Shown here piece after piece: positions 35,106 to 45,090 of a stretch of DNA of 50,627 nucleotides. Positions within the stretch are counted from its first letter, which is position 1. The number at the start of each line of letters is the position of its first letter. A program made the position numbers and the translations under genes. Source of the DNA: an uncultured Bacilli bacterium (GTDB taxonomy: Bacteria; Bacillota_I; Bacilli_A; RF39; UBA660). The stretch lies in the NCBI GenBank assembly GCA_947598285.1, contig CANQFE010000004.1:1-50627 (forward strand). Direction: 5' to 3'. The notes below the pieces were generated by a model, which made no database searches, was not told where the DNA came from, and saw nothing but the letters and a program-made list of their open reading frames with translations.

Positions 35106-35826
35106 TATTTCCTTTTTTATTTTGTTTTGGTTTTGTATTTTTGGCTTTCACAGTTTGATTTGTTTTCTTTTTAGCCGCATCTTCCTCAACTTTCTCTTCT
35201 TCAAATGGAACTTCAATCACTTGATCATCAATCGTTTCTTCAATAACTTTCGTTCCTCCAACTAAATCATGTAACCCTCTGCCATCTTGTCTTACTAAAA
35301 TACAGAAAAGAGAAGTATAAAGAATAATTGTTCCAACTAAATTAACATTATTATAAATAGGATAATAATGATCAACATCAAAGATGAAAACAATCGCTTG
35401 ACAAGCAATCGAAATAACAATATTGCTTAAAACAACAGTTCTTAAAAAGAAATTTAAAAGACTTATTTTTGTATCATCTTTGCTGACAACTCTAATTTTC
35501 AATAATTTTTTTCCAAGAGTTTGACCATGCATAAAATATTGAAAAAAGCAAAAATACAAAAGAACACAAATAATATCAATCACAACATAATAAACATTAA
35601 GTCGGTAAATATCATAAGCAATAGGAATATATGCCTGTTCTAATTCCTCAGTACTCATTTCATCTTTTTGAAATTGTTCTTCTACCATGACTAATTCATT
35701 ATATTTTTCTCTATATTGTTCTCGATTGGGATTAAAAAACGAAATCCAAGAAAGACAAGAAACCAGAATAGAAACAAGAACAACATCAATAAGATATGCT
35801 CCTGCTCTTTTAAAAAATAATTTCAA
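35092..35826 (-). CDS. RDD family membrane protein
   Basis: FKRAGAYLIDVVLVSIL; GQTLGKKLLKIRVV. Confidence 0.85.
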   Translation of the reverse strand: MKLFFKRAGAYLIDVVLVSILVSCLSWISFFNPNREQYREKYNELVMVEEQFQKDEMSTEELEQAYIPIAYDIYRLNVYYVVIDIICVLLYFCFFQYFMHGQTLGKKLLKIRVVSKDDTKISLLNFFLRTVVLSNIVISIACQAIVFIFDVDHYYPIYNNVNLVGTIILYTSLFCILVRQDGRGLHDLVGGTKVIEETIDDQVIEVPFEEEKVEEDAAKKKTNQTVKAKNTKPKQNKKGNTKAK

Positions 35827-35915
35827 TGAAAATCACTCCTTTGATTTAAAAGAATTATAACACGTTAAACTTTATTTGTAAAATAAAAAGAAAAACCATA
35901 ACTTTCGTTACAGTT

Positions 35916-36452
35916 CTATTTTAAATTTTCCAATAATTCTTCTTTTTTCATAGTAGAATATCCTTTAATGCCTTTTTCTTTGGCTTCTGCTTTTAATTCA
36001 GTTAAAGTCATTTTACTATAATCTACTGAAGATTTTTGAGCTTTCTTTTCTACTTTTTCTTCTTTCACAGGTTCTTCTTTAGAAGCTTTTTTACCGCTTT
36101 TTAAAGCATCTTTAGAAAGACTTACCAATTCTTTAAATGCATTTGGGTTATCAATTGCAAGTTCAGATAACATCTTACGATTAACTTCTACTCCTGCAAT
36201 AGAAAGCCCATTCATAAACTTAGAATAAGAAATATCATTTTCACGGCATGCTGCATTAATTCTTGTAATCCATAATTTACGGAAATCTCTTTTCTTTTGT
36301 TTTCGATCACGATAAGCATAAGCTCCGCTGTGAAAAACTTGTTCTTGAGCTGTTTTATATAAACGATGTTTACTTCCAAAATAACCTTTTGCTTCTTTTA
36401 GAACCTTTCTTCTTCTTGTTTTAGAAACGGTTCCACCTTTTACTCTTGCCAT
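35916..36452 (-). CDS. rplT: 50S ribosomal protein L20 with C-terminal SAP/Rho-N-like extension
   Basis: [33 protein letters not shown]; extension [31 protein letters not shown]. Confidence 0.95.
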   Translation of the reverse strand: MARVKGGTVSKTRRRKVLKEAKGYFGSKHRLYKTAQEQVFHSGAYAYRDRKQKKRDFRKLWITRINAACRENDISYSKFMNGLSIAGVEVNRKMLSELAIDNPNAFKELVSLSKDALKSGKKASKEEPVKEEKVEKKAQKSSVDYSKMTLTELKAEAKEKGIKGYSTMKKEELLENLK

Positions 36453-36469
36453 ATTTTACACCACCCTTA

Positions 36470-36667
36470 CTAGATAACAGATTTTATTCTGCTAGCTTCT
36501 CCTTTACTTAAAACGCCTTTATTTCTTCTTTTTCTAATTTGTTTTGAGCTATCTTTACTTGTGATATGATTTCCTCCACTTTTCTTATAAGTTAAAGTAC
36601 CATCTTTACGTTTTTTAAACACTTTGCTGCTTGCTTTATGTGTTTTCATTTTTGGTCCCTTGGCCAT
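36470..36667 (-). CDS. rpmI: 50S ribosomal protein L35
   Basis: KMKTHKASSKVFKKRKDGTLTYKKSGGNH. Confidence 0.95.
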   Translation of the reverse strand: MAKGPKMKTHKASSKVFKKRKDGTLTYKKSGGNHITSKDSSKQIRKRRNKGVLSKGEASRIKSVI

Positions 36668-36687
36668 AATCGATTCCTTCTTTCTTA

Positions 36688-37212
36688 TTATTTTTTTGGA
36701 GCAAGAATTAAAAACATATTTTTTCCCTCTTGTTTAACTGGAGTATCAATTATGCTTTCATTCTCTAATTTTAAAGCAAATTTTTCTAATACTTCACGGC
36801 CTAACTCTGGATGAGCCATTTGTCTTCCTTTAAAACGAATTGAAACCTTTATTTTATGACCTTTTTCCAAATATTCTTTCGCATTTTTAACACGCGTTTC
36901 AAAGTCATGAATATCAATTGTTACAGATAATCGATATTCTTTCATTTCTTTATTCGTTTCTCTTTGTTTTTTCATTGCTTCTTTTTGCTTTTTTTGACGT
37001 TCATATTTGTACTTATTATAATCAATAATTTTTCCTACTGCGGGAGTAGAATTTCCACTCATTAAAACCAGATCAAGTCCAGCAAAATTAGCAATGGTCT
37101 TGGCATCTTCGATACTTTTGATACCCATTTGCTCTCCATTAGGTCCAATTACCATTAATTCGGAAACTCGAATTTCATCATTGATTGGTAATTCATCCGT
37201 CTTCTTTGCTAT
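36688..37212 (-). CDS. infC: Translation initiation factor IF-3, probable non-AUG (AUA) start
   Basis: ORF extends to 37254 but GGAGGTG SD (37220-37226) lies 7 nt before ATA at 37210-37212, giving (M)AKKTDELPINDEIR. Confidence 0.9.
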   Translation of the reverse strand: MAKKTDELPINDEIRVSELMVIGPNGEQMGIKSIEDAKTIANFAGLDLVLMSGNSTPAVGKIIDYNKYKYERQKKQKEAMKKQRETNKEMKEYRLSVTIDIHDFETRVKNAKEYLEKGHKIKVSIRFKGRQMAHPELGREVLEKFALKLENESIIDTPVKQEGKNMFLILAPKK

Positions 37213-37230
37213 AAAAATACACCTCCATAC

Positions 37231-37256
37231 AAAAAGGTAGATATCACTATCCACCT
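37231..37256 (-). terminator. infC leader attenuator-like terminator
   Basis: Minus strand AGGTGGATA-gtga-TATCTACCT (9 bp) then TTTTT, directly before infC SD. Confidence 0.6.
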
Positions 37257-37439
37257 AAAAAACTTATTCACTCACATTTTAAAGTTTTTAACCCAGCGCC
37301 CGAAGAGCACATAAGGTGATTGGTGGATCCAATACTTCCTTTTTCATAACAACATACATTCTACAAAAAAATAATATGCTTGTCAATCTTTTTTATTCAT
37401 TTTTTTCAATTTTACCAAAGAAAAAAGCCTCAAGGCCTT

Positions 37440-37754
37440 TTATCTACAACAACGATTTTGATAAACATTTTCTACTTCATCTACTTCAGAATAACTATAA
37501 ACTGGAGTATAAGTATGATTATAAACATGATGATTTACAACTGTGGTATGATATGGCATAATATGAGGGACTTCATAATTAATCACTCTATGACAAACTT
37601 GTTCACAAGGACATTCTGTAATTGGTGGACAAGAACATCCATAAGATGGTGGACAAGATGGCATACAAGGTCGATCCATTCCAGCACCCATAAATTCAGA
37701 TCCCATAGCACTCATAGAACAGTCGTCTCTTTCATTTGCTTTATTTTTTAACAT
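37440..37754 (-). CDS. CotD-like cysteine-rich spore coat protein
   Basis: CPPSYGCSCPPITECPCEQVCHRVINYEVPHIMPYHTTVVNHHVYNH. Confidence 0.7.
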   Translation of the reverse strand: MLKNKANERDDCSMSAMGSEFMGAGMDRPCMPSCPPSYGCSCPPITECPCEQVCHRVINYEVPHIMPYHTTVVNHHVYNHTYTPVYSYSEVDEVENVYQNRCCR

Positions 37755-37839
37755 ACTAAGTCATCCTTTCTATCATAGTATATGGAAAATGAAAAATCAT
37801 GTTTAGGCAAACGTAATTTCTAAAAAAAAAGAAAAAACC

Positions 37840-39147
37840 TTAAAAAGGCATTTTCATCTTACCATTTCTCATCATTTTCATCATTTTTTTCATCTCTTCA
37901 AATTGATTTAATAATCGGTTTATTTCCTCAATAGGTCGTCCACATCCCTTTGCAATCCTTTGTTTCCTTGAAGCTTTTAACACTTCTGGATGACGTCTTT
38001 CATAAGGAGTCATAGACAAAATAATTGCTTCTACATGAGCCATTTGTTTCGGATCAACTTCAATTTGATTTAAACCCATTTTTCTAGCTTGAGGAAGCAT
38101 TTTAATAATATTTTCCAAAGGCCCTAATTTTTTAATCTGTTTTAAATTCGTTAAAAAGTCTTCCAAATCATACTTTCCTGTTAACATTTTTTTGGCTTCT
38201 TCTTTGGCCATATCTTCACTCATGATATCTTCTACTTTTTCAGCAATTCCCATGATATCTCCCATATCCAAAATTCGCTCAGCCATTCGAACTGGATAAA
38301 AAGGAGATAATCCATCTAACTTTTCTGAATCTCCAACAAATTTAATAGGAATATTTGTTAAATGACGAACCGATAAAGCAACTCCACCCTTGGTATTTCC
38401 ATCTAATTTCGTAATAATACATCCCGTTAAAGAAAGAGTGCTAGCAAAACCTGTAATAACATGAATTGCATCTTGTCCCATCATCGCATCAATCACTAAT
38501 AATGTTTCTTGAGGATGAACCAATTCTTGCATATCTTTTAATTCTTTCATTAATTCTTCATCAACATGAAGACGTCCAGCAGTATCAACAATAATAGTAT
38601 CATAATTCTCATTTTTAGCATATGTAAGAGCATGCGAAAGAATATCAATTGGTTTTTCCTTTCCCTCTTCAAAAACAGGAATATTTAAACTCATCCCAAT
38701 TTCCTTTAACTGAGTAATAGCAGCCGGCCGATAAATATCACACGCAACAAGTAAAGGATTCTTTTTATTCTTTTTCCGCAAAAAATTAGCTAATTTACCA
38801 GCTGTTGTCGTTTTACCAGAACCTTGAAGACCAACAAGCATAAGAATGGAAGGATTACTATCTAGCTTTAACTCGGAAGCCTCAGTTCCTAATAACTCAA
38901 CTAATTCATCCCGAACAATTTTAATAAACAACTCATCCGGTTTTAAGTTTTTCGAAACTTCTTTTCCTAAGGCCTTCTCTTTAACTTTTGAAACAAACTC
39001 TTTCACAACTTGATAATTCACATCAGCTTCCAATAAAGCCATTCTGATTTCTCGCATTGCATCATCAATATTTTCTTCTGTAATCATGCCAAGTCCTCGA
39101 ATATTTTTGATTGCATTGGAAAGTCTTTCCCCCATATATTCAAACAT
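37840..39147 (-). CDS. ffh: Signal recognition particle protein Ffh
   Basis: GLQGSGKTTTAGKLA, DTAGRLHVD, Met-rich M domain. Confidence 0.97.
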   Translation of the reverse strand: MFEYMGERLSNAIKNIRGLGMITEENIDDAMREIRMALLEADVNYQVVKEFVSKVKEKALGKEVSKNLKPDELFIKIVRDELVELLGTEASELKLDSNPSILMLVGLQGSGKTTTAGKLANFLRKKNKKNPLLVACDIYRPAAITQLKEIGMSLNIPVFEEGKEKPIDILSHALTYAKNENYDTIIVDTAGRLHVDEELMKELKDMQELVHPQETLLVIDAMMGQDAIHVITGFASTLSLTGCIITKLDGNTKGGVALSVRHLTNIPIKFVGDSEKLDGLSPFYPVRMAERILDMGDIMGIAEKVEDIMSEDMAKEEAKKMLTGKYDLEDFLTNLKQIKKLGPLENIIKMLPQARKMGLNQIEVDPKQMAHVEAIILSMTPYERRHPEVLKASRKQRIAKGCGRPIEEINRLLNQFEEMKKMMKMMRNGKMKMPF

Positions 39148-39165
39148 TATGATTCCTCTTTTCTT

Positions 39166-39471
39166 TTATTTTAATAAATCTTCTAACGCCCTCTTTATTT
39201 TCTCATCTGTTATTTTATCACAAAGAGATGCGATTTTTTCATTTTTCTTAGCAACATGTAAAAAACTTTCATATTCTTCTAATTTTTTTTCAACTGTTTT
39301 TATCGTGTGTCCAATAGCACTTCTAGAAACATGTCGATTAGAAGCAATTTCCCCCATCGATAAATTCTCTTCATAATAAGAAGAAAAAATTTCTCTTTCT
39401 TTTTTTGTAAGTAATTCCTCGTAAATGGAAAACAAATCATTGTAATAAAAAAATTTATTCATCTTGCTCAA
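39166..39471 (-). CDS. ylxM: YlxM-like HTH protein
   Basis: 101 aa, YYEENLSMGEIASNRHVSRSAIGHTIKTVEKKL, between ftsY and ffh. Confidence 0.85.
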   Translation of the reverse strand: MSKMNKFFYYNDLFSIYEELLTKKEREIFSSYYEENLSMGEIASNRHVSRSAIGHTIKTVEKKLEEYESFLHVAKKNEKIASLCDKITDEKIKRALEDLLK

Positions 39472-40456
39472 TCATTCCTTTAAACAAACCATAAATATAA
39501 GATTCTATATCAAAAGTTTGTAAATCTTCCATTTTCTCTCCTAAACCAATAAATTTGACTGGAATTCCAACACTTTCTTTAATCGCTAGTACTATTCCAC
39601 CCTTCGCAGTTCCATCTAGCTTAGTTAACACAATTCCTGTAATTTGAGTAATTTCTTGAAAAGCTTTTGCCTGTAAAATTCCATTTTGACCAGTAGTCGC
39701 ATCAATCACAAGTAATGTTTCATGAGGAGCTCCCGGAATGATTTTCCCAATCACTCGATTCATTTTTTCTAATTCTTTCATTAAATTAACTTTATTTTGT
39801 AACCGACCAGCTGTATCAATAAAAACATAATCAACTTTTTCATTTTTAGCAATCTCTAAACCATCATAAATAACTCCGGAAGGATCTTTAGCATCTTCAC
39901 CATAAAAGAGAGCACCTGTCTTTTTGGCCCATTCTTCTAATTGAGTTACTGCTCCGGCTCGAAAAGTATCTCCCGCAATCATCATCACTTTTTTGCCTAA
40001 TTGCAAATATTTATATGCCAACTTAGCAATCGTTGTTGTTTTGCCAACACCATTTACTCCAACCATTAAAATAACTGTTGGTCCATCACTCGATTCATTC
40101 ATTTTATCAGATAAAGAGTCATGATTCACATAAATAATAAAAAGTTCATCTACAATAACTTCATTTAAATACTTCGTATCAGTAATGTTTTCTTTTTTGA
40201 CCCGTTCTTTAATTCTATCTAAAAAAGAATACACAGTATTTACTCCAATATCCGCCATGATTAAAAGATTTTCTAATTCTTCAAAATATTCTGGACTAAC
40301 TTTGGTATATTTTACCCCTAATAAACTTAACTTTGAAACAAATTCTTTTCTTGTTTTTTCTAAACCTTTTTCATATGTTTGTAACACTTTTTTTTCTTCT
40401 TCACCTTGTTCTTCTTTGTGATATAAAATTTTTTTAAATGTATCAAATAATCCCAT
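39455..40456 (-). CDS. ftsY: SRP receptor FtsY
   Basis: GVNGVGKTTTIAKLA, DTAGRLQNK. Confidence 0.96.
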   Translation of the reverse strand: MGLFDTFKKILYHKEEQGEEEKKVLQTYEKGLEKTRKEFVSKLSLLGVKYTKVSPEYFEELENLLIMADIGVNTVYSFLDRIKERVKKENITDTKYLNEVIVDELFIIYVNHDSLSDKMNESSDGPTVILMVGVNGVGKTTTIAKLAYKYLQLGKKVMMIAGDTFRAGAVTQLEEWAKKTGALFYGEDAKDPSGVIYDGLEIAKNEKVDYVFIDTAGRLQNKVNLMKELEKMNRVIGKIIPGAPHETLLVIDATTGQNGILQAKAFQEITQITGIVLTKLDGTAKGGIVLAIKESVGIPVKFIGLGEKMEDLQTFDIESYIYGLFKGMIEQDE

Positions 40457-40467
40457 AAAAACCCTCC

Positions 40468-40887
40468 TTAATCATAAGAACAAACATCTTCAGAAACATA
40501 GCTAAGAAGTTGTGAATAACTTCCTTCATTAACTTTATAAACAATAACACCTTCGCCATTTTCCGTTTGACAAATTTGATTTTTATTTTCAAATAATTCT
40601 TCTTGAACTAAAGTCGAAATTAGGACTTTGCGATAACAAGAATTTTCTAAAGAAGAACTAGGGCTTTCAGGTCGAAAAGTACTAGGACAATCCTCTAAAT
40701 AATACCGTTTACTATTCACATAAGTCACTGCAGCTTCTTTTAAACTGGAAATTTGTTCTTCTAACAATTTATCTTTGGAATCACTTAAAATGCCAAAAAC
40801 CGAAGTACTAGCAACTGTCATCAATATAGCAATCACAACAATTACAGCTAAAAGTTCAACTAAAGTAAATCCTTTTTGATTTCTCAT
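40468..40887 (-). CDS. Type IV prepilin-like protein
   Basis: MRNQKGFTLVELLAVIVVIAILMTVAS cleavage/methylation motif; start likely 40887 within ORF ending 40932. Confidence 0.8.
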   Translation of the reverse strand: MRNQKGFTLVELLAVIVVIAILMTVASTSVFGILSDSKDKLLEEQISSLKEAAVTYVNSKRYYLEDCPSTFRPESPSSSLENSCYRKVLISTLVQEELFENKNQICQTENGEGVIVYKVNEGSYSQLLSYVSEDVCSYD

Positions 40888-40998
40888 AAAAATCACCATC
40901 CTTAGTATAACATTAAAACTAGACAAAAGCAAAGAAAGATGCTATAATTGGACAAGCAAAACAACTTTAATTTTTTTATATTTGAAAGGAAGAGTATT

Positions 40999-42675
40999 AT
41001 GCAAGAAAAAAAGAATATCACGTCCGTTGTTGCGTTAGGCGGGCTTGGTGAAGTTGGAAAAAATATGTATGTAGTCACTCATAATGAAGAATTAATCATT
41101 ATTGATGCCGGAGTCATGTTTCCCGAAGATGACTTAATGGGAATAGATTATGTGATTCAAGATGTGAGTTATTTAAAAGAAAATGAAGAAAAAATCAAAG
41201 CTTTAGTGATTACTCATGGTCACGAAGACCATATTGGTGGAATTGTTTTTTTACTTCAAAATGTTCACATTCCTTGTATTTATGCCCCAGCAATTGCATC
41301 TAGTTTAATTCGTCATAAATTAGAAGACAATACCATGGATTATCAAAACATTGAAGTAATCGAAAAAGATAGTCATTTAAAATTTAAATATTTCGATTTA
41401 GAATTTATCACAACCACTCACTCCATTCCTGATAGCTTCGCAGTAGTAATTCATACTCCAAATGGAACCATTTTTGAAACTGGTGACTTTAAATTTGACT
41501 TAACACCAATTGGCCCAATGGCTGATTTACATAAAATTGCCAAAATTGGTGAAGAAGGAGTAAAACTACTTCTATCAGATAGTACGAATGCTTTATCAGA
41601 AGGATTTTCTAAATCAGAATCTTGCGTTGATGAAGCCTTAAACGATATTATATCCAGACATCCTGGCCGTGTGATTATTGCCACATTTGCATCCAATACA
41701 TACCGAATTAAACATATTGTTGAAACATGCCGTAAAAATCATCGCCAAATTGTCACATTTGGCCGTAGTATGGAAACAAGTATTGATATTGCTTTTCAAA
41801 ATGGCCTTCTAAAAGACCGAAGTACTTTTATTGATGCCAATAAAGCAAAAACTTTAAAAAGGAATGAAGTTTGTATTTTATGTACCGGTTCTCAAGGAGA
41901 ACCTTTAGCAGCTCTTTCTCGAATTGCCAATGGAGTTCATAAACAAATCTCTTTAATGAATGATGATTTAGTCGTATTCTCATCAAAACCAATTCCAGGA
42001 AATGCAGCAAGTATTAATAAAGTTATCAACAAATTATATTTAAAAGGTGTCAAAGTATTTACAAATCAAGAATTTAGTGATATCCATACTTCAGGACATG
42101 CCAAACAAGAAGAATTAAAATTAATGCTTCGTCTCGTAAAACCTCAATATTTCATGCCAATGCACGGCGAATACCGAATGCTTATGGCTCATAAAGCATT
42201 AGCAGAAGAATGTCAGATTCCTTCAGAAAATATCTTTGTCTGCAAAAATGGAGATACATTATATTTAACAGAAAATAAAGTTGAACGAGGTGAACCAGTA
42301 ATTGCCGGAGATGTTTATGTAGATGGTTCGCGAATTGGTGACGTAGGTTCTTCGGTAATAAAAGAAAGAAAAATTATGAGTCATGATGGAATTTTAATGG
42401 CTATCATTAATGTAAATCCATTAAAAAAACAATTATTAATTAAACCTAACGTAACAACAAGAGGATTTATTATGGTAAATGAAAACGCTGATTTAATTGA
42501 TAAAATAGAAAAGAAAGTAACTTCTATTGTAAGAGAAAGTTTTGCAAAAGGAAGTTATAGTTACACCGATTTAAAAAATCAAATTATTTTAGATTTATCC
42601 CCTTATATTAGTACTTTAACAGGTAGACATCCAATGATTTTACCAGTCATTATGGAAGTAAGACAAAGTGATTAA
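40999..42675 (+). CDS. rnj: Ribonuclease J
   Basis: TGHEDHIGG metallo-beta-lactamase motif (ITHGHEDHIGG), beta-CASP; start at 40999 after GAAAGGAAGAG. Confidence 0.94.
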   Translation: MQEKKNITSVVALGGLGEVGKNMYVVTHNEELIIIDAGVMFPEDDLMGIDYVIQDVSYLKENEEKIKALVITHGHEDHIGGIVFLLQNVHIPCIYAPAIASSLIRHKLEDNTMDYQNIEVIEKDSHLKFKYFDLEFITTTHSIPDSFAVVIHTPNGTIFETGDFKFDLTPIGPMADLHKIAKIGEEGVKLLLSDSTNALSEGFSKSESCVDEALNDIISRHPGRVIIATFASNTYRIKHIVETCRKNHRQIVTFGRSMETSIDIAFQNGLLKDRSTFIDANKAKTLKRNEVCILCTGSQGEPLAALSRIANGVHKQISLMNDDLVVFSSKPIPGNAASINKVINKLYLKGVKVFTNQEFSDIHTSGHAKQEELKLMLRLVKPQYFMPMHGEYRMLMAHKALAEECQIPSENIFVCKNGDTLYLTENKVERGEPVIAGDVYVDGSRIGDVGSSVIKERKIMSHDGILMAIINVNPLKKQLLIKPNVTTRGFIMVNENADLIDKIEKKVTSIVRESFAKGSYSYTDLKNQIILDLSPYISTLTGRHPMILPVIMEVRQSD

Positions 42676-42679
42676 AAAA

Positions 42680-42712
42680 ATGATTCTCAAAATGAAAATC
42701 ATTTTTTTTAAC
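42680..42712. terminator. Bidirectional terminator between RNase J and deoD
   Basis: AAAAAATGATT...AATCATTTTTTTT. Confidence 0.6.
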
Positions 42713-42726
42713 TTAACTTTTAAAAA

Positions 42727-43536
42727 TTACAATGAAATAATACTATCAAGAGCTAAAGTAATCATATCATTTAAAGAAGATTCTCTTTCTTCTGGTGTTA
42801 AAAACACTTCACTATATTTACTATCAACAACTGTTAAAATAGCCGCGGCTTCTTTATCAAAACTACGCGCGATATGAAATAAAGCAAATGTTTCCATTTC
42901 TTCTCCAATCGGATCTACTTCTTCCGGAACTCTTTTTAAAACATGTTCATTATCGGAGTAAAAACCAAATTGTTCAGTACACAAAATAGAACCTTCTACA
43001 AAATGCAAACCTTTTTCTTTGGCCACATTTTTAATATGATTGGTTAAATTTTGACTTGGATATGTCAAATGCGTAGGATCTCCATTATAAGAATAAGCAA
43101 AATTTGCTTCTGTATAACTTTGATTAGCAATAATGATTTCAGGAACTTGAATTTCAGGCTTTAAAGCTCCACAAGTTCCAATTCGAATAATCTTTTCAAC
43201 TCCAAAAAAATAAAATAATTCAAAAGCATAAATACTAACACTAGGCATTCCCATACCATGAGCCATAACAGTAACGCGTTTTCCCTTATATTCACCGGTA
43301 TAACCATACATTCCTCTAATTTCATTCACTAACTTAGCATTATCTAAAAAATGTTCGGCAATGTACTTCGCACGTAATGGGTCTCCTGGCATAACAACAA
43401 TGGGCGCAATATCATCCTTTTGACATCCTATATGAGCAGGTTTAATATGCTCCATGACTTTTGGTGCTTTCACACACATTCCCTCTTTTCTATTCTTAAT
43501 ATAAGAGTAACAAAAAAAAAGCCAAAGAAAAAGCAA
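42727..43536 (-). CDS. deoD: Purine nucleoside phosphorylase DeoD
   Basis: VVMPGDPLRAKYIAE, GHGMGMPSVSIYA-type motif, RIGTCGAL, EMETFALF. Confidence 0.94.
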   Translation of the reverse strand: MLFLWLFFCYSYIKNRKEGMCVKAPKVMEHIKPAHIGCQKDDIAPIVVMPGDPLRAKYIAEHFLDNAKLVNEIRGMYGYTGEYKGKRVTVMAHGMGMPSVSIYAFELFYFFGVEKIIRIGTCGALKPEIQVPEIIIANQSYTEANFAYSYNGDPTHLTYPSQNLTNHIKNVAKEKGLHFVEGSILCTEQFGFYSDNEHVLKRVPEEVDPIGEEMETFALFHIARSFDKEAAAILTVVDSKYSEVFLTPEERESSLNDMITLALDSIISL

Positions 43537-43632
43537 AAAACAAAAGCTTATTGTAAAATAATGACAACTACATCATTCGACAAATTTTATTTTAAAATTC
43601 CATTATAATAGCATCTTTAGAAAGAGGAAAAA

Positions 43633-45090
43633 ATGATAATAAATGGCTATCCTTTGGATGAAAATCAATTAAAACCAATTTTAGAAAACCCTAAATACTC
43701 CCTCATTATTGCTGGAGCAGGTTCAGGAAAAACAACTACCTTAATTGGCAAAATAAAATATTTAATAGAAGAAAAAAAAGTATTACCAGAACAAATCGTT
43801 TGCATTACCTTTACAAATGATGCTGTAAATCATATCGAAGAATCATTAAAACAAAATCACATTAATTTAGATTGCTTCACCTTTCATAAACTAGCTTTAA
43901 CCATTTTAAAAGAAAATCATGAAACATATCAAATTGCAAGTCCTTTTCTTTTAAAAGAGACAATTGATGAATTTTTCGCATCCGATGGCTTTGGAAATCC
44001 AGAGTTTAAAAAAATAATGAAAAACAAATTTGCCCAATCTTTTTTAGAAAATCCTCGTGCTTTAAATTCAAAAACAGTAAATTCTTACAAAAAAACACTT
44101 TATACTTTTATTGAATTATGGAAAAACAATCAATTTTCCAAAGAAAATTTAAAAACATGGATGAAACAGAAAAAAAATCGTGATACTTTTCTCATTCTTT
44201 ATGCAATCATTTTATGTTATGAAACCGAAAAACAAAGTACCAATTCTCTAGACTTTGAAGACATGCTCATCTACGCAACCAAATCTTTAAAAGAAAAAAA
44301 ATCGCCTCTTCCCTACCAATATATTATCATTGATGAATTTCAAGATTCTTCTTGGCTTCGATTTAAATTAATAAATGAACTCGTAAAACAAAATGATGCT
44401 TCTTTATGTGTGGTAGGTGATGATTATCAATCAATTTATCGTTTTAACGGATGTGATCTAGATATTTTTCTTAATTTTCAAAAATACTATCCCACTGCTA
44501 AAATTTATAAACTAGAACAAACTTATCGAAATAGTGAAGAATTAATCACAACAGCCGGAAAATTTATTCAAAAAAATCCTAATCAAACTCCCAAAACCCT
44601 TTTCAGTGAAAAACATTTAAAAAAGTCAATTGTTCTTCTCTATACCAACCATTTAAATCATGCATTAAAAAGTGCATTAAAAGAAATCGGACCTCAAAAA
44701 GAAATTTTAATTTTAGGTCGAAATCACTTTGATTTCCATGAAATAATAGGTGAAAAAAAGGAAAATCAAATTTTTCTTTCTGATTTTCCTCAAAATAAAA
44801 TAATATTTTCAACCATTCATGCTGCCAAAGGATTAGAAAGTGATGCTGTAATTCTAATTAATTTTAAAAATGATATTTATGGATTTCCATCTCAGCCAAA
44901 AGAAGAAAAAATTTTAACCTATGTCAAAAAAACTGAATCATTTCCAAATGAAGAAGAAAGAAGGCTTTTCTATGTTGCTTTAACAAGAACTAAAACCAAA
45001 ATTTATATCATTGTTCCTTTCACTAATCCATCTTCTTTTACAAAAGAAATAAAATGGAACAAAAATGTACAAAAGAAAATTATTTTTTAA
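43633..45090 (+). CDS. Compact UvrD/Rep superfamily 1 helicase
   Basis: AGAGSGKTTTL, IIDEFQDSS, GDDYQSIYRFNG, LEQTYRNS, STIHAAKGLE, FYVALTRTK. Confidence 0.9.
   Translation: MIINGYPLDENQLKPILENPKYSLIIAGAGSGKTTTLIGKIKYLIEEKKVLPEQIVCITFTNDAVNHIEESLKQNHINLDCFTFHKLALTILKENHETYQIASPFLLKETIDEFFASDGFGNPEFKKIMKNKFAQSFLENPRALNSKTVNSYKKTLYTFIELWKNNQFSKENLKTWMKQKKNRDTFLILYAIILCYETEKQSTNSLDFEDMLIYATKSLKEKKSPLPYQYIIIDEFQDSSWLRFKLINELVKQNDASLCVVGDDYQSIYRFNGCDLDIFLNFQKYYPTAKIYKLEQTYRNSEELITTAGKFIQKNPNQTPKTLFSEKHLKKSIVLLYTNHLNHALKSALKEIGPQKEILILGRNHFDFHEIIGEKKENQIFLSDFPQNKIIFSTIHAAKGLESDAVILINFKNDIYGFPSQPKEEKILTYVKKTESFPNEEERRLFYVALTRTKTKIYIIVPFTNPSSFTKEIKWNKNVQKKIIF

Noticed and set aside
37316-37751. Plus-strand ORFs 37316..37561 and 37380..37751
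   Set aside because: Antisense to the coat-like protein and infC leader; composition looks like a reverse reading of Cys/Pro-rich codons.
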